A program made the translations under genes and the position numbers. 64,000 nt of DNA from Muscardinus avellanarius (taxonomy: Eukaryota; Chordata; Mammalia; Rodentia; Gliridae): assembly GCA_963383645.1 (NCBI GenBank), contig OY726565.1:30002034-30066033 (forward strand), written 5' to 3'. The notes below the pieces were generated by a model that worked only from the letters and a program-made list of their open reading frames with translations, ran no database searches and was not told the origin of the DNA. Shown here in pieces: positions 45,032 through 56,710 of the stretch (position 1 is the first letter of the stretch; every line of letters starts with the position of its first letter).

Positions 45032-47205
45032 TCTAAGTCATTCCCAAACTTTAGGAGCATTTTATTTTCAGTTAAGCTCATCAAAAAGTTTTTATTAAGG
45101 CCAGGAAATAATTGTAATATGAGAGATTTGTTATTTGAAAGGCTTTTGGAAAGGGCGATAATTTGGATGTGTATTAAAAACAACTTCAGAATCAGCCAGA
45201 ATGAAATAACAAATAAAAGAAAGAAGTCTGTGTTTTCACTCACAATTCATACAAGATGTACCAAGAACACAAGAAAAAATATAATTTGACTAAAATTCAA
45301 GGAGGGTCTTGAATATCTGGTGGAGTACACATGCAAAGTAAAGAAGGAAATCCTGAAATGCCCCACTAATATTTCCCAGCATTTAGACACAGGCACTGGA
45401 GATTAGACAGAAAGAAAAAGATGAAAAATTCCTCAACTGGAGTATATTTTCCATATCCTCAGATCACCAGTAGGGCTGGGATTGGAAGAGATGCTAGGAG
45501 CCTAAAGATTTTATTCCATTACTTTTCTTTAATTTTACTTCTGGACTGACAGGTATTAAGTGTGGAAATGGGGATCAGTTGTGAGAGAGATGGAAAATAA
45601 TATCCCCAAAGCCAACTTTCTAATTCAAGACCAAACATAGCTTTGCAGGAGGGGTAGGTGTACTCACCTAAGATACAAAACTAGTTTGTTTGTGTGTCTG
45701 TTTTCTAACACTGGATTATAAACAAAGTGCTGGCTGGCCCAGAAGCCAGGTCACAGAAGCAAAAGTGCAGCCACAGCTTGCTGAGTGCATGCCAGCCAGC
45801 ACGGGAGTTCCAACCAGTTTAAAGAAAAATCAGGAAAACAATCAAAATAGAACTAAGTAAAAGTTCAGTTTGTATAGCTGTTCATGGTGCTAACACTGTT
45901 GACTGCTGAAGAAAATAGTAACTATCAATTTCTAACCCTCAAGCTCTAATGTGTGCTTTTACCAGCACACACAAAAAAAAAACAATAAAGAAGTCAAGAA
46001 AACTGCAACCACATCCTTTTGCAGCAAATAGCAAGTTCCATTCCAAGATGAATAAATGGAAAATTCTATAACCTAGAAATTTTACAAAAAGCATATAGGT
46101 GTAAAAAAGATAAAAAGGAACAGTGGATATCAGCAGATGACAATTTTGAAAATAATTACGTGGCATTAAAAATTAAACAAAATATCTCCATTCTTTCATG
46201 GAATATTGAGAGGATATTAACTTTTTTGAACATACTAAAAGGGATGAATTAGTAAGACATGGAGGATTTATTTTACAAATCAGACATGGCCAAAGGAAAA
46301 ATTTTATAGAAAAATATACCAATAAACCATTTATAACTTACTTAGAACTGTTAATATATAGGATACTCTAATAGTGATATGAAAAAGTCACTTTAGAAAA
46401 ACTTACATGAAATAAGGAAATACATAGAGATAAAAATTAGAGATAATAGAAGGACAGATCTTAGAAATCTTTAAAAAGTTAATGGGAAAATATAACAGAA
46501 ACAATAAATGTTATTAATACAATAGGCATTCATTATATTAATATATAATAAAGGGCTTCCACTTAAATATGGTAGATTAGGTGCACTGGTTTATATTTTC
46601 ACTGTCATAAACCTGAGCTAAAATTTCATTGACAGTAATGAAAAATTGTCTTAGACCACACACCTCAAAAGCATTTGAGAAGAGACAACAGTGGAATAAT
46701 AGGTATGGAAGATGAAAAGCTGGTAGAAGTTGACACTGACGAGGTTCACAATCATAAACCTAGAAGGTTCCATTTGGGTGTCCAAGGTGCACTCACACTT
46801 CATAAATTAACCAGAAGAAATCACAGGATGAAGCAGACAATTGTACTACAGCACAGACTTACCACAGTGATAGAATAAGAATGAGCAAGGGGAAAAACAA
46901 AGGTAGATTCTGGGAGAATCAATGTGCAGTCTTCATATTCTCTCTCTCTCTCTTCCCTGTTACATGGCACACAGTCCCTCCCAAAGGGAAAATGCAGCAG
47001 CATATAAATGTAATATTTTTGTCCAGGGAAGCCTAAGATGAGATTGATAATTTAGGGTTTTTACTGGAAGTAGTTATATAAGCATTCTTTGCTAACAACT
47101 AGAAAAATTTTAAATTCCAAGAAGAAAGTATTTACCATGAATAAGAGTGTTGGTGCAAATAGCCTTACCATGGCAAAACAATCATCAGTTAGTAACTGAG
47201 TGAAC
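45032..47205. other. Long AT-rich stretch, nothing recognised
   Basis: About 2.2 kb with no repeat that I can name. Frames at 44965-45243 (minus, overlapping the SINE), 45939-46166 (minus) and 46675-46878 (plus) have no recognisable domain. A (CT)n-like stretch lies near 46938-46953. Confidence 0.4.
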
Positions 47206-47207
47206 TT

Positions 47208-47345
47208 TTTTATATTTGTATTGGTGCATTGTAATTATATATCATAGTGAGGTTCAGAGTGTTAGGAAACATACATGCACGTAGCACTTGGCATGTTTCT
47301 GTCCAGATCCCATCCCATTCCCTCCCTGTCCTCACACACGTTATT
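47208..47345 (-). mobile_element. L1 3'UTR end, antisense
   Basis: gtattggtgcattgtaattatatatcatagtg, then C/T-rich cccattccctccctgtcc. Only the last 140 bases of the element are kept. Confidence 0.82.
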
Positions 47346-48510
47346 GAGATTGGCATTGCTAACTTCATAACAGTTAAATAAAGCTAACTGTACATTTTGA
47401 AAGCCAAGTTAATAGATGGCAGTAAGGGGCCAAATTTTCGAGCAAACCCTTGTAAACATGGTGGGCTCAGACTGCTATGTTTACTCTTCTGTACAGTTTT
47501 ATTCTTAACCTTTACATTCAATAATAACTCTTTCTTGTGTCAGTGAAAATATTAAAAATTGTTAATGTACTTCTCCAAATTAAATAATTGATTGATTTAC
47601 TTCTGTGTATACCTGGTATATATTACTTATACTATACACTATATACCTGGCACACACTATTTATGAATACTGTTTGTAAAGGGATTCATTTTTTTTAAAA
47701 ATGCCTCTTCTCTCATCAACATGGTTCACATCAGACGTGCTTCCATTAGTGAACTATGACCCTGTTCCCTGGTACAGTGGGATTCAGTGTTTGTGCCCAG
47801 CTTAACTTGAATATCTTTTCTAGGATGTTTTACCTCATCCCTAAGAAAATCAAGAGATCCTTCTCCCCCTGGTGTCTTAAATGGTAAGGTATAAAAGTTG
47901 AAAATTACTGGCAGCCACTGCTTCTTCCATGTAGGCAAATGAATTTTGCAAAGCAAAAGAATAAAGTCCAACAATAAAGAGACATAGCATGTATGAGTGT
48001 GGCTTTTGCTTTGAGATGTGCTGAATCCCTATTTGTAAACCTGCCCTTTCCATGGTTTGTCATTCTATAAAAACTTGGCTTTTTTTAATTCTGTAAGAAA
48101 ATCTACTTTACTTGGTTTTCATGCTATTATAGATTGCCTTTCTGTCACTTTCTCATGAAAAGGTCTTTACTAAATATATTATAAAAATAAATAATTTTCA
48201 TTAGGCAAATTTTAAAATTCATTTGTAGTTTTATGCATTTCTTCATAAACTCAAATGGCACTTCACCAATATTCTCTATGACTTAATTATCTCATCTGTA
48301 AAATAAAGGGCCTGAGTCCTGGTTTTCAATTCTGTCATTGGGAGGTCACCTGAAGGGTTTTTTTCCTATTATCTGACCATACTCTTCATGTTTTCTTTTT
48401 CTTCTTCAAGCACTACATTCTATCATTCTATGGTTGAACTTGAGTTATTTAAAATGATAGGCTAATCTAAAAGATATTATGCTGGTGATTTGTTTTTATA
48501 GAATAATTTG
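47346..48510. other. AT-rich stretch, possible MIR scrap
   Basis: ttatctcatctgtaaaataaagg near 48289-48311 resembles the MIR core; nothing else is recognised. Confidence 0.35.
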
Positions 48511-48575
48511 GGGGCTGGGATGTAGCTCAGTGGTAAATCATGAATTTAGCATGCATAAGGTACTGAGTTCATCTC

Positions 48576-48583
<8 letters not shown>
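48511..48583 (+). mobile_element. Monomeric ID SINE (tRNA-Ala derived)
   Basis: gggggctgggatgtagctcagtgg, a diverged anticodon arm with agcatgcataagg, and ttcatctccagcac. Unlike the dimer's right arm it keeps the anticodon-arm region, so it is a separate ID monomer. Confidence 0.88.

Positions 48584-48621
<38 letters not shown>
48584..48621 (+). repeat. (CA)n microsatellite as ID tail
   Basis: About 19 CA units directly after the ID element. Confidence 0.97.
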
Positions 48622-48622
<1 letters not shown>

Positions 48623-49339
48623 AGCTGAAATGAAATTATAATAATATGTATATATGATTTATTTAACTATATTTCAAAAGATACAAATGAGTTAAAATAA
48701 ATTTGTTGTTGTTATCACCACTTACAATGACAAGAAGGCAATAAAAGTATATCTGAGGCAAAGAAAAAAATAATACTCAAATAGCACCAGGGCAGAAAAA
48801 ATATTAAGCAGAACTTAAATGTGTAGTGTTTAAGGAAAATCTGTGGTACAAAGGCAAACATCTTTTAAAGAAAAAAATACAGTCATCCACAAAGAATTCA
48901 AAAATTGTTTTCAAATGTCTATTTTGTCTTAGAAAACAGCTATAAAACAGATAAATAGCTTTTCCAGCAGAGCCTTGTAGAACTCCAGCTTAGTATAGGT
49001 ACCCTGCAAAGTTCAACACACCAAGAGGTCGCAGCCCTCCTTCTGCTCTCCCAAGGAAAGAATCAGAAGAAACTGGTTAATTCATCATTTTCTCCAAGTC
49101 TTAATTAGCATATGAAATTTTGTCTGCTAATAGTTTTTCATTATTTTTATTAATTGAGCTGAGAGACCATGCAAGTTATAAATTTTAAAAAATGAAAAAT
49201 ATAAATTCTGCTTTCCTCTGAATTTGTGAGAATAAAATATATCTGTGCCTAAAATATATCACAAATATATAGCATCATGGAAGCTATAAAGACAGTAAAA
49301 TCTACAATGAGAGCCATTGTACAGTAAAGGACAAAATCT
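48622..49339. other. AT-rich stretch, nothing recognised
   Basis: No repeat family or gene signal that I can name. Confidence 0.4.
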
Positions 49340-49515
49340 GGGTTTGGGAACTACGTTCCAGGTTATTCACTTCACTGCTGAATAATTGTAACTGCTAATT
49401 TAATCTCAACCTCACTATTTGTAAGATGGTGATGATGGTGTCTATTTCATAAGGCGGTGATAAAAATCAAGTAGATTCGTATATGCAATGTGGACACCAT
49501 AATATCTACAACAGG
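49340..49515 (+). mobile_element. MIR-like fragment
   Basis: gggtttgggaactacgttccaggttatt, taatctcaacctcactatttgtaagatggtgatgatggtgtc and tttcataaggcggtgataaaaat follow MIR order with strong divergence. Confidence 0.68.
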
Positions 49516-50004
49516 GTAGTCACCAAGCACAGAAAAAGTCATAGCAAGGCTCTCTTAATAATAAGCTTCCAGAAAGAAAAGAAAGACAATCAACTCAACT
49601 ATTTTAAATGGAGTTTTCTAAAAATAAAAAAAAGTTAAGAAGTTTATTTGTACATCAAGAAACACAGAAACCAAGAACTCGGCCACTGCCAAGTCTAAGC
49701 AGCTATTTTTATAGTCATTTACCTCTCTGGTCACATATTAATATCCAGCTTAAATATCTGCTCAGCAAAGTGTTTGCAAATGCTGAGGAGTAGAAGGCAC
49801 GGCTCTTCTTCCTGTGCTCACACACATGCATACATACGTACTGGTCCATGTCCTCTGCAGGTTCATCTTCTTGGAGAGTGAGAGGAATGAGGACCTCAGA
49901 ACCCAGGACCACAGGACACTCAGAGACACTTGGCTCTTCTCTATAAGTTGCTTTTAAACTGCTGCCTCTTCCATTTCTTAAAGTTTATAGCTCTTCCTTT
50001 TTTG

Positions 50005-50250
50005 TTGTCTGCAAATTCTGGCTATCAGTAAGTAACAAATCACCCCAAAACATAGTGATTTAAAAGAACAATCTTTTTTCATTTTCTCCCGCAGTTTCTG
50101 TAGATCATGAATTGAGCAAGAGTTTTGATGGAAGTTCTGACTCAGAGATTCTCTTCGAGTTGCAGTCAACCATCTGCTGGAGCTGGAGCTGGAGCTGGAG
50201 CTGGGGCAGGTGATGGGCCAGGTATCTAGTTTTCTAAAGGGAGCATCAGA
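50005..50250 (-). mobile_element. Ancient MaLR/MLT1-like repeat, copy 1
   Basis: gtaacaaatcaccccaaaacatagtgattt, ctcccgcagtttctgtagatcatgaatt and ctcttcgagttgcagtcaacc match a widespread mammalian LTR-like repeat read in antisense. The exact family is not assigned. It contains the hexamer repeat at 50176-50205. Confidence 0.6.
50176..50205 (+). repeat. (GGAGCT)n hexamer repeat
   Basis: About four and a half units of ctggag, arising from a single ctggagctgg-like word of the host repeat. Confidence 0.95.
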
Positions 50251-50344
50251 GCTTCTCTATGAGGTCTCTTCATGTTAGGCAGCTTGGGCTTCCTTGCTGC
50301 ATGGTCCTAAGACGTTTGACTTGCTTGCAAGGCAATTTATGGTT

Positions 50345-50780
50345 CCAGTGCTATTGCTATGTAACCAACTACCCCAAGTGGCTTATAACAAAAATTACTC
50401 ATTTGCTTATGAATGATTTCCAATCTCATGGTCTTAAATTTCAGCAGAACTAAGCACAACATCAGCTAAAAGCACTGAACTTGGCCCTGGAGAAATTCCT
50501 TGAAAGATGGCTGGCTCACATGCAGAGACGTTAGTGTAGGATACTGGATCAGAACTCAGGGCTGCATAACAGGGGTATCCATGTGGACCTTTTGATAGCT
50601 TCTCTTGCTTCCTCTCAAGATGATATCTGGACTCTAAGAATGGCTGTTCTTTGAGAATAGGCTATTTTATGCCATTTGTTAAATCTAGTCTTAGAAATCA
50701 AAAAGCCTCACAAGCACCACATTCTGTTGGTTATAAACAAGTCACTGAAATGCCAAAATCCAGGGGAAGGAATTAGGCTT
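50345..50780 (-). mobile_element. Ancient MaLR/MLT1-like repeat, copy 2
   Basis: A second head in the same orientation: tgctatgtaaccaactaccccaagtggcttataacaa. Further words (gatggctggctcacatg, atgtggacct, caccacattctgttggtta) fit the later part of the same repeat. One full copy plus one partial head, or two nested copies. Confidence 0.58.
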
Positions 50781-50911
50781 CTCACCTAGCAAATTTCTAG
50801 AAGAACATTCATAAAGGAAAACTATGTTCAGGATGTCTTTGGAAAACATGATTTTCTTTTCTTTCTTTTCCTTTTTTTCCCCTTGAGGAAGAGCTTATTT
50901 ATTGAATTCTT

Positions 50912-51240
50912 TTTTAAGCATACTTTTATTGGTGCATTATAATCATACATCATAATGAAGGTCAGAATGATAGGAGCATATATGCACATAGCACTTGGTG
51001 GACTATCCCCCCTTTCACATAATTGATATTGATATTGGCATTGATAATTTCATATATATGCATAGCATCATTTGAAATGTTTACTTTGTTAAGTATGCCT
51101 TCCTCCCCTCATCTCCCTCCTCTTATGCTCACTCCATTGGCTCTACTGGGGATCTACCTCTTTTGAGTCCCTTTGTATCCCAATATTTCCCTAGCTTGAA
51201 AACATAATTGTCCATGGCATATCCCTGAGAACTAAAAACA
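50912..51240 (-). mobile_element. L1 3'UTR, antisense
   Basis: cttttattggtgcattataatcatacatcataatg, then a C/T-rich stretch and ttccctagcttgaaaacataa. The copy ends before ORF2. Confidence 0.86.
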
Positions 51241-52245
51241 CTTATTTAAAATCTTTGGGGATGGATGTGTGTCATAATTTAGTTAGAAAGGTAACACAGT
51301 CACATAATGCTTTTATGTAAACTCCCTAGTAGATCTGAGGGAGGGGTTATAATCAAGCTCATTAAATATGCACGCATGCAACAGTTATTCTAAGTAAATG
51401 TTTGTCGGGTTGGGTCACATTTTGTCATGTACTGGTCAAACACTGAAAATCTTAATGTTTTAAGAACTTCTTGAGTTTGGGATTTGCAAATATGAAATTC
51501 ATATAGAAAAAGTTATAATGTTTAGAAAAAATCAATGTCTTGCTGATTCCTCCTGGATATATATTAAAAATCACATATACTCTTTATTATTAAAGATATT
51601 CTTTTATATTTAAGATGATAAATTTTTGAGGAGTAGCACCAGCTTGTTTTATATCTTGTAAAGATGCACTAAAACCAAAATATTAATTTAACATCTCTAG
51701 ATTTCCAAAATTGGGAGGGCAAAATCTCCAAAATCATGATGAGAACACCCACAAAAAATGTTTTATGTCCAGAAATAATAAAAAATCTGAAGAAATGAAA
51801 ATGTTAGAAAAGACAGAGGCTTTGCCACCAACATCAGTTCAACACAAATATGATTTAGAGGAAACTCAAGAGTAACTGATTGTTGGCAGTGCTGAGGGAT
51901 CATTACTCTTGCATGATTTAACTCCTTTAAAATATTTAACTACTTGACATTTTAGCATGGCAAATCTAATAAAAACTAAATTTGGGGATAAAATCTGAGA
52001 TGTCTTCTAGATCATAGTGGTTCATTATTTGCTGCTGATATCCAGCCTCAGCTGCAGCAGTACATTGATTTTTCAGGCCCAAACTTTTGCCATCTGACCA
52101 AAACATATATTTTGTTACCTCTTTAAACAATTTAATGTGTAAAGCTGTTACTCATCATTCATTTAAGTAATTCTCTTCACTACAAAAGCAAAATAAGAAG
52201 TCAAATCCTACTTACTTGCTGTAACTTTTGTTTTCCAAATAATTG
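51241..52245. other. AT-rich stretch, nothing recognised
   Basis: No repeat family or gene signal that I can name. Confidence 0.4.
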
Positions 52246-52249
52246 TATT

Positions 52250-52745
52250 ATAACTTTTTATTGGTGCATTGTAGTCAGACATCTTAGTGGAGTACACAAT
52301 GGTAGAGGTGTACATCCACACATCACTCATTTAGCGCTTCCCCAATTCCTACCCCGTTTCCTCCCCCCTTCCTCCTTCTTATGTTTGGCTTTGTGACTGA
52401 CTTTGATATGTTTATGAATATATATCATGTACATTAGGGAATTTCCCTTTTCCCACTCCCCTCAGTAAGGTCTCCTTGTTTGCTTATCTATAGTTAACTT
52501 TGTCATCTAGAGTTCCTCCTATGACCCTTTTCTCCCTAGCTTCCACATATTAGGGACAGCATCCTACTTTTTTACTTTTTGTGACTGACTAATCTCACTT
52601 AGCATAATGTTCTCCAGTTTCATTCATTTCCCCACAAATGATGTAATTTTTTTCTTCTTTATGGCTGAGTTAAATTCCATTGTGTATATATCCCATAGTT
52701 TGTAATCCACTCATCTGTTGATGGACATCCTGGCTGGTTCCATAG
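52250..52745 (-). mobile_element. L1 3' end, antisense
   Basis: Starts tttttattggtgcattgtagtcag, passes a C-rich tract, and enters late ORF2 antisense (ctaatctcacttagcataatg, ggctgagttaaattccattgtg, ctgttgatggacatcc). Confidence 0.92.
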
Positions 52746-52975
52746 TATCATACCATGTATTTTCAAATTAACTTTTCTTAGGTAATTAAGAAAATAACAA
52801 AATCATCAAATTTTAAAACAGAAAAATTTTACATAGTTAATTGAACCATACTATATATATATAGCAAAATAGAGACCAGCTAGCTGGTTTGCTGGTTTGC
52901 ATAAGCAAATTTATGAGTACTATGGAGATTTTCCCACTTTGATTTTTTCAAGAAATCCTTTTTAATGAATGGTTT

Positions 52976-53178
52976 CAAGCTGAGTGTGGTGGTGCATGCT
53001 TGTAATCCCAGTACTTGGAAGGCTGAGACAGAAGGAGTGTAGATTCATGTCCAGCCTCAACTACTAAGTGAGGGACCCAGCAACTTATGTGAAACCCTTT
53101 TTCAAAATAAAGAATAAAATAGGGCTGGTGGTGTAGCTCAGAGGTAGAATGCTCGGGTTTCAATCCCCAGTACTGCAA
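52976..53178 (+). mobile_element. Dimeric B1-ID SINE
   Basis: First of four same-orientation SINEs within 1 kb. Right arm ends tttcaatccccagtactgc. Confidence 0.9.
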
Positions 53179-53261
53179 AAAATCAAATAAAATTAATTAT
53201 TTTACTATAGAAGATGGCAGAGGCTTTATATGACAAAATTAAATAATATAAGTATTTAGAC

Positions 53262-53437
53262 AGCTGAGACAGAAAAGTCGCAGTTTCAAAGTGAGCCTCG
53301 GCAACCTAGTGAGTCCCTCAGCAATTTAGTGAGACACTAAATTTGAAATAAAACTTTATTTTATTTCAAAATAAAAAAATAAAAAGAACTAGGGGTTTAG
53401 CTCAGAAGTAGAATGCCTCTGGGAACAACCCCAAGTA
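53262..53437 (+). mobile_element. Dimeric B1-ID SINE, 5'-truncated
   Basis: Begins inside the 7SL-like arm (agctgagacagaaaagtcgc). Its linker has been rebuilt into an inverted repeat at 53342-53370. The right arm ends aaccccaagtaca. Confidence 0.86.
53342..53370. repeat. 12-bp perfect inverted repeat, 5-bp loop
   Basis: tttgaaataaaa, loop cttta, then ttttatttcaaa, the exact reverse complement. Confidence 0.96.
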
Positions 53438-53492
53438 CAAAACAAAGAAAGAAGGAAAGAAAGAAGGAAGAGAGTGAGGGAGGAAGGAAGGA
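53438..53492 (+). repeat. (GAAA/GGAA)n purine tract as SINE tail
   Basis: An almost pure A/G tract directly after the SINE right arm. Confidence 0.93.
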
Positions 53493-53530
53493 AATAGCTG
53501 AGTAAAATTTCAGTGTTAAAATTTAAACTA

Positions 53531-53735
53531 GCCATATGTGGTGGTGCATGTTTGTAATCCCAACATTTTGGAGGCTGAGACAGGAGAATTACAATTTTTG
53601 GATAGTTTCAACTACTTAATGAGGCTCTTTGCAACTCAATGAGACCCTTTTTCAAAATAAAGAATAAAAAATAGGGATGCGGGTGTAGCTCAGAGATAGA
53701 ATGCCCCTGGGTTCAATCCTCTGTATTGAAAAGAA
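53531..53735 (+). mobile_element. Dimeric B1-ID SINE
   Basis: Both arms, ending gttcaatcctctgtattg. Flanking aaatttaaacta (53519-53530) and aaattaaacta (53738-53748) look like the TSD. Confidence 0.9.
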
Positions 53736-53747
53736 AAAAATTAAACT

Positions 53748-53949
53748 ATAATAGCAAGCATGTTGGTGCACGTTTGTAATCCCCGTGCTTGGGAGGAGGA
53801 GACAGGAGGATTGATCGTGCTGGTTCGAAGCCAGCCTCCCTGGCTTAAAAGACCCTGTTTCCAAAAAAAAAATATATATATATATAAAATAGGTCTGGGA
53901 GCATAGCATGGAGGTGAAGGGTTTCCAGGAACCCCAGTACCACCAAAAA

Positions 53950-53992
<43 letters not shown>
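53748..53992 (+). mobile_element. Dimeric SINE, fold-back arm subfamily
   Basis: Diagnostic gccagcctccctggct in the left arm and agggtttccaggaacccc in the right arm. An (AT)n run sits in the linker and an (AAAT)n tail of about 45 bases follows. Confidence 0.92.
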
Positions 53993-55147
53993 CCAAATGA
54001 CATTTTTCTTTTCTTTTTTGAAAATCTACTAAGAATGTTTCTAACCATCACTCTTAACACTCTTGATGAGTGGGTTATTTTTTGTTTTGGAACATACCAT
54101 TTGACTCCCATTTTGACAAACTGTACCTCCATGCAAAACTTCATCTGCTTTTCAGCCTTTTGTTTCAAAAAAATAAGTCTTACACTTAATACTTTTCTGT
54201 AAAATACAAACTATAAATCATGTATATACCTCCCTAAACCTTATTTCCTCTTTGCCCTACTACTTCATTTCTCAGAAAGAGGAAAAAAACCTGATGTAAC
54301 ACTTTTAATATTAACCTCCACTATGTCTACAAGAATATAGAGTGATGTGATCTGGTTTCAAGGTTTTGCTTTTTCCGTTTGGAATGTGGAACATTAGTTC
54401 ATGCCTAAGCTTTGTCCAGACTTAAACACCCTCTCTCTATTTTATATGTCTTGCAGGACCCACAGAGTCTGAGAATGTGACAGAGGAGCCCTTCCATGTC
54501 TGGGAATGCAACAGGGAACACATTATATCTATTTTTAAATCTTCAAAATTCTTGTAGTAGCTGCAAGCTGGAACACTGCTTGAATTATCTCATTGTTGGA
54601 CCTCACCTCTCTCCTGATTACCCTCTCCTGCGCTGTATTCTTAGACCCCACTCCTCCATTTATGTGCACCTCCGCATTGGCTTTCCAACTGCACCCTACC
54701 ACCACACTCCAACTAAATGATAACCTAGTACTGGAAAGAGTGAGAGGAGCTTTCTAAAGGCCAAATCAGTCATTCAGCAAAGTAACTGAATGGCATCTTA
54801 GGGAGTTTGAATAAAACCTTAAAGATAGCATAAGAAAGAAGAGTGGCAGAATCCAGAAGGGCGCATGAACCCACACCAGGGCCTCATACTTAGGGAGACA
54901 ATTTGAGTTTGGGGTCCTCTGAATGACTTTCAAACATGAAAGATAACCTGAATACTTTGTAACCACATCACCTCCAGATGCACTCCCATCTGCTCTTCAT
55001 ATAAGGTTCAGCTTAACTGAGTATGTGTTTACTGACATTTCACACAGGAAAAGCCTTGTATTTACTAACTTTTCTACAGCAAGTTCTGTGATTGAAAGTT
55101 GGAAGATGGAATGACAGACCATGCACTCTCCCCTCTGAAAGGGCTCA
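53993..55147. other. Unique-looking stretch, nothing recognised
   Basis: Frame 54496-54720 (plus) has an ATG and 74 codons but no domain that I recognise. Confidence 0.4.
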
Positions 55148-55865
55148 CAGTCATTTTTTAAATGGCTGAGTAAAATTCCATTGTGTATATAAACTGCAGT
55201 TTTGTTATCAGTTCATCTGTTGATGGACACCTGCTTTGGTTTCATAGTTCGGCTATTATGAATTTTTGCTATAACCATGGATATACATGTACTACTATAA
55301 TAAGAATATTATTGATGGAAGTCAGAAGACTTCAGTTCCCTTGGAAAGATCCCCAACAGTGGTATAGTTGGGTCATATAATGGTTCCATTCCCCATCTTC
55401 TGAGGAACATTCACACTGACCTCCAGAGTGGCTACACTAATTTGCATTCCTACCAACAGTGTATAAGAGTTCATGATTCATTTTCAGGAAAATGGATGCA
55501 ACTAGAGGACATTATGCTAAGTGAAATTAGCCAGTCTCAGAAAGTGAAGCATTGTATGCTTATCTCATATGTAAAATCTAGAGAAAAATTGGAGAAAAAA
55601 CAATTTCAGATACATGATGAGAGAGACCAGTAGAATAGTAGGAGGGGTTTGGGGAAGGAAAAAAAGTAAACTTGATGAAGTAAACAGTTCAAATAATGCT
55701 ATGAACATATATGAAATTATCAATGTCAATCACAATAATATTACAAAGAGGGGGAAGGAGCAGAATGAATCAAGAGGAAGACACACCAAGCTATGTGCAT
55801 ATGTTTCTGTCACTTTGAACCTCATTATGATGTATACTTACAATGCACCAATAAAATTTTTTTAG
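55148..55865 (+). mobile_element. L1 with 5' inversion (twin priming)
   Basis: 55148-55470 reads antisense (aaatggctgagtaaaattcc through cctaccaacagtgtataag). From about 55475 the sequence is sense (tcaggaaaatggatgcaac through caccaataaaatttttt). The two halves are adjacent in the L1 body, so only the 5' part is flipped. Sense part includes a purine-rich 3'UTR. No clear TSD was found. Confidence 0.92.
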
Positions 55866-56455
55866 GTACTCAAAATTTAATAGAAATGACAGATACAATA
55901 CTAATAAGAGAAAAAAGCTGTGCTAGAAACAGGATGAGCTGGAAATAAAAAAAAGCATCGGTTGATCACTTAATATAGATTTTAAAACAATGATTTTTAT
56001 TTTCATTTAAAACAATGATTTTTATACTTTTGATATTAAAAGGTACAATAGTACCTTTTTCATTGAGATATTACTCACTGAATTCCCTGATCTATTTTAA
56101 TGATAGACATTACTTACACTAATTGTTAGTCATTTCAATGTGTAATATCCTATATCAAATATTTCATTTCCAGATTTAACAAAAATATCCTAGGAAAACT
56201 CACATAAGTCCAGAGAGAGAGAGGAGAAAATAACACACATTTGTCTTTGTTTCACTATATCTCTGTATGGTTGTTTGAGGAATTATAAACTGAAAAATAG
56301 TTCTAGTTTGGTACATAATTCCAAAAGACATTCAATGTTTGTCCCTAGGAAAATAAATATTAGTGGAATAACATACCTGATCAGAGGCATGAAGCCTTAG
56401 TATAGCAAGATGTGTTCAATAAAAGATTGGATAATTTTGACAAAGACATGCAGTT
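55866..56455. other. AT-rich stretch with small duplications
   Basis: Holds the tandem duplication at 55980-56025 and the inverted repeat at 56039-56060; nothing else recognised. Confidence 0.45.
55980..56025 (+). repeat. Tandem duplication of about 25 bp
   Basis: tttaaaacaatgatttttat occurs twice with a 5-base spacer. Confidence 0.93.
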
Positions 56456-56460
56456 TTCCT

Positions 56461-56518
56461 TATTTATTTATTTTTTTTTACTGAGAATTGAATCCAGGAG
56501 TATTCTACCTTCAAGCTC
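56461..56518 (-). mobile_element. tRNA-like SINE arm, truncated
   Basis: TTTA-rich head, then actgagaattgaatccagg and agtattctaccttcaagc. The rest of the dimer is missing. It is followed by repeat copy B. Confidence 0.72.
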
Positions 56519-56536
56519 TTTCTTGTAAACATTTTG

Positions 56537-56710
56537 GGTTTTTTTTAAACAAATTTTTTATTGAACATAAATGGTATACATTTAAACTATATTTGGTGCC
56601 CTCTCCCCCAACCCCTTTTTTCCTTCCCCCCTCCCACCAATGGTTGTCCAGGTTAACCATGTCATATTCATAATTTTACACATATTCAGATGTAGATCCT
56701 CATTAATCAA
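56537..56710 (-). repeat. Unassigned dispersed repeat, copy B
   Basis: Closely similar to 27659-27832 over its whole length, including caccaatggttgtccagg and cagatgtagatcctcattaatcaag. The two copies diverge straight after attaatcaag. Confidence 0.8.
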
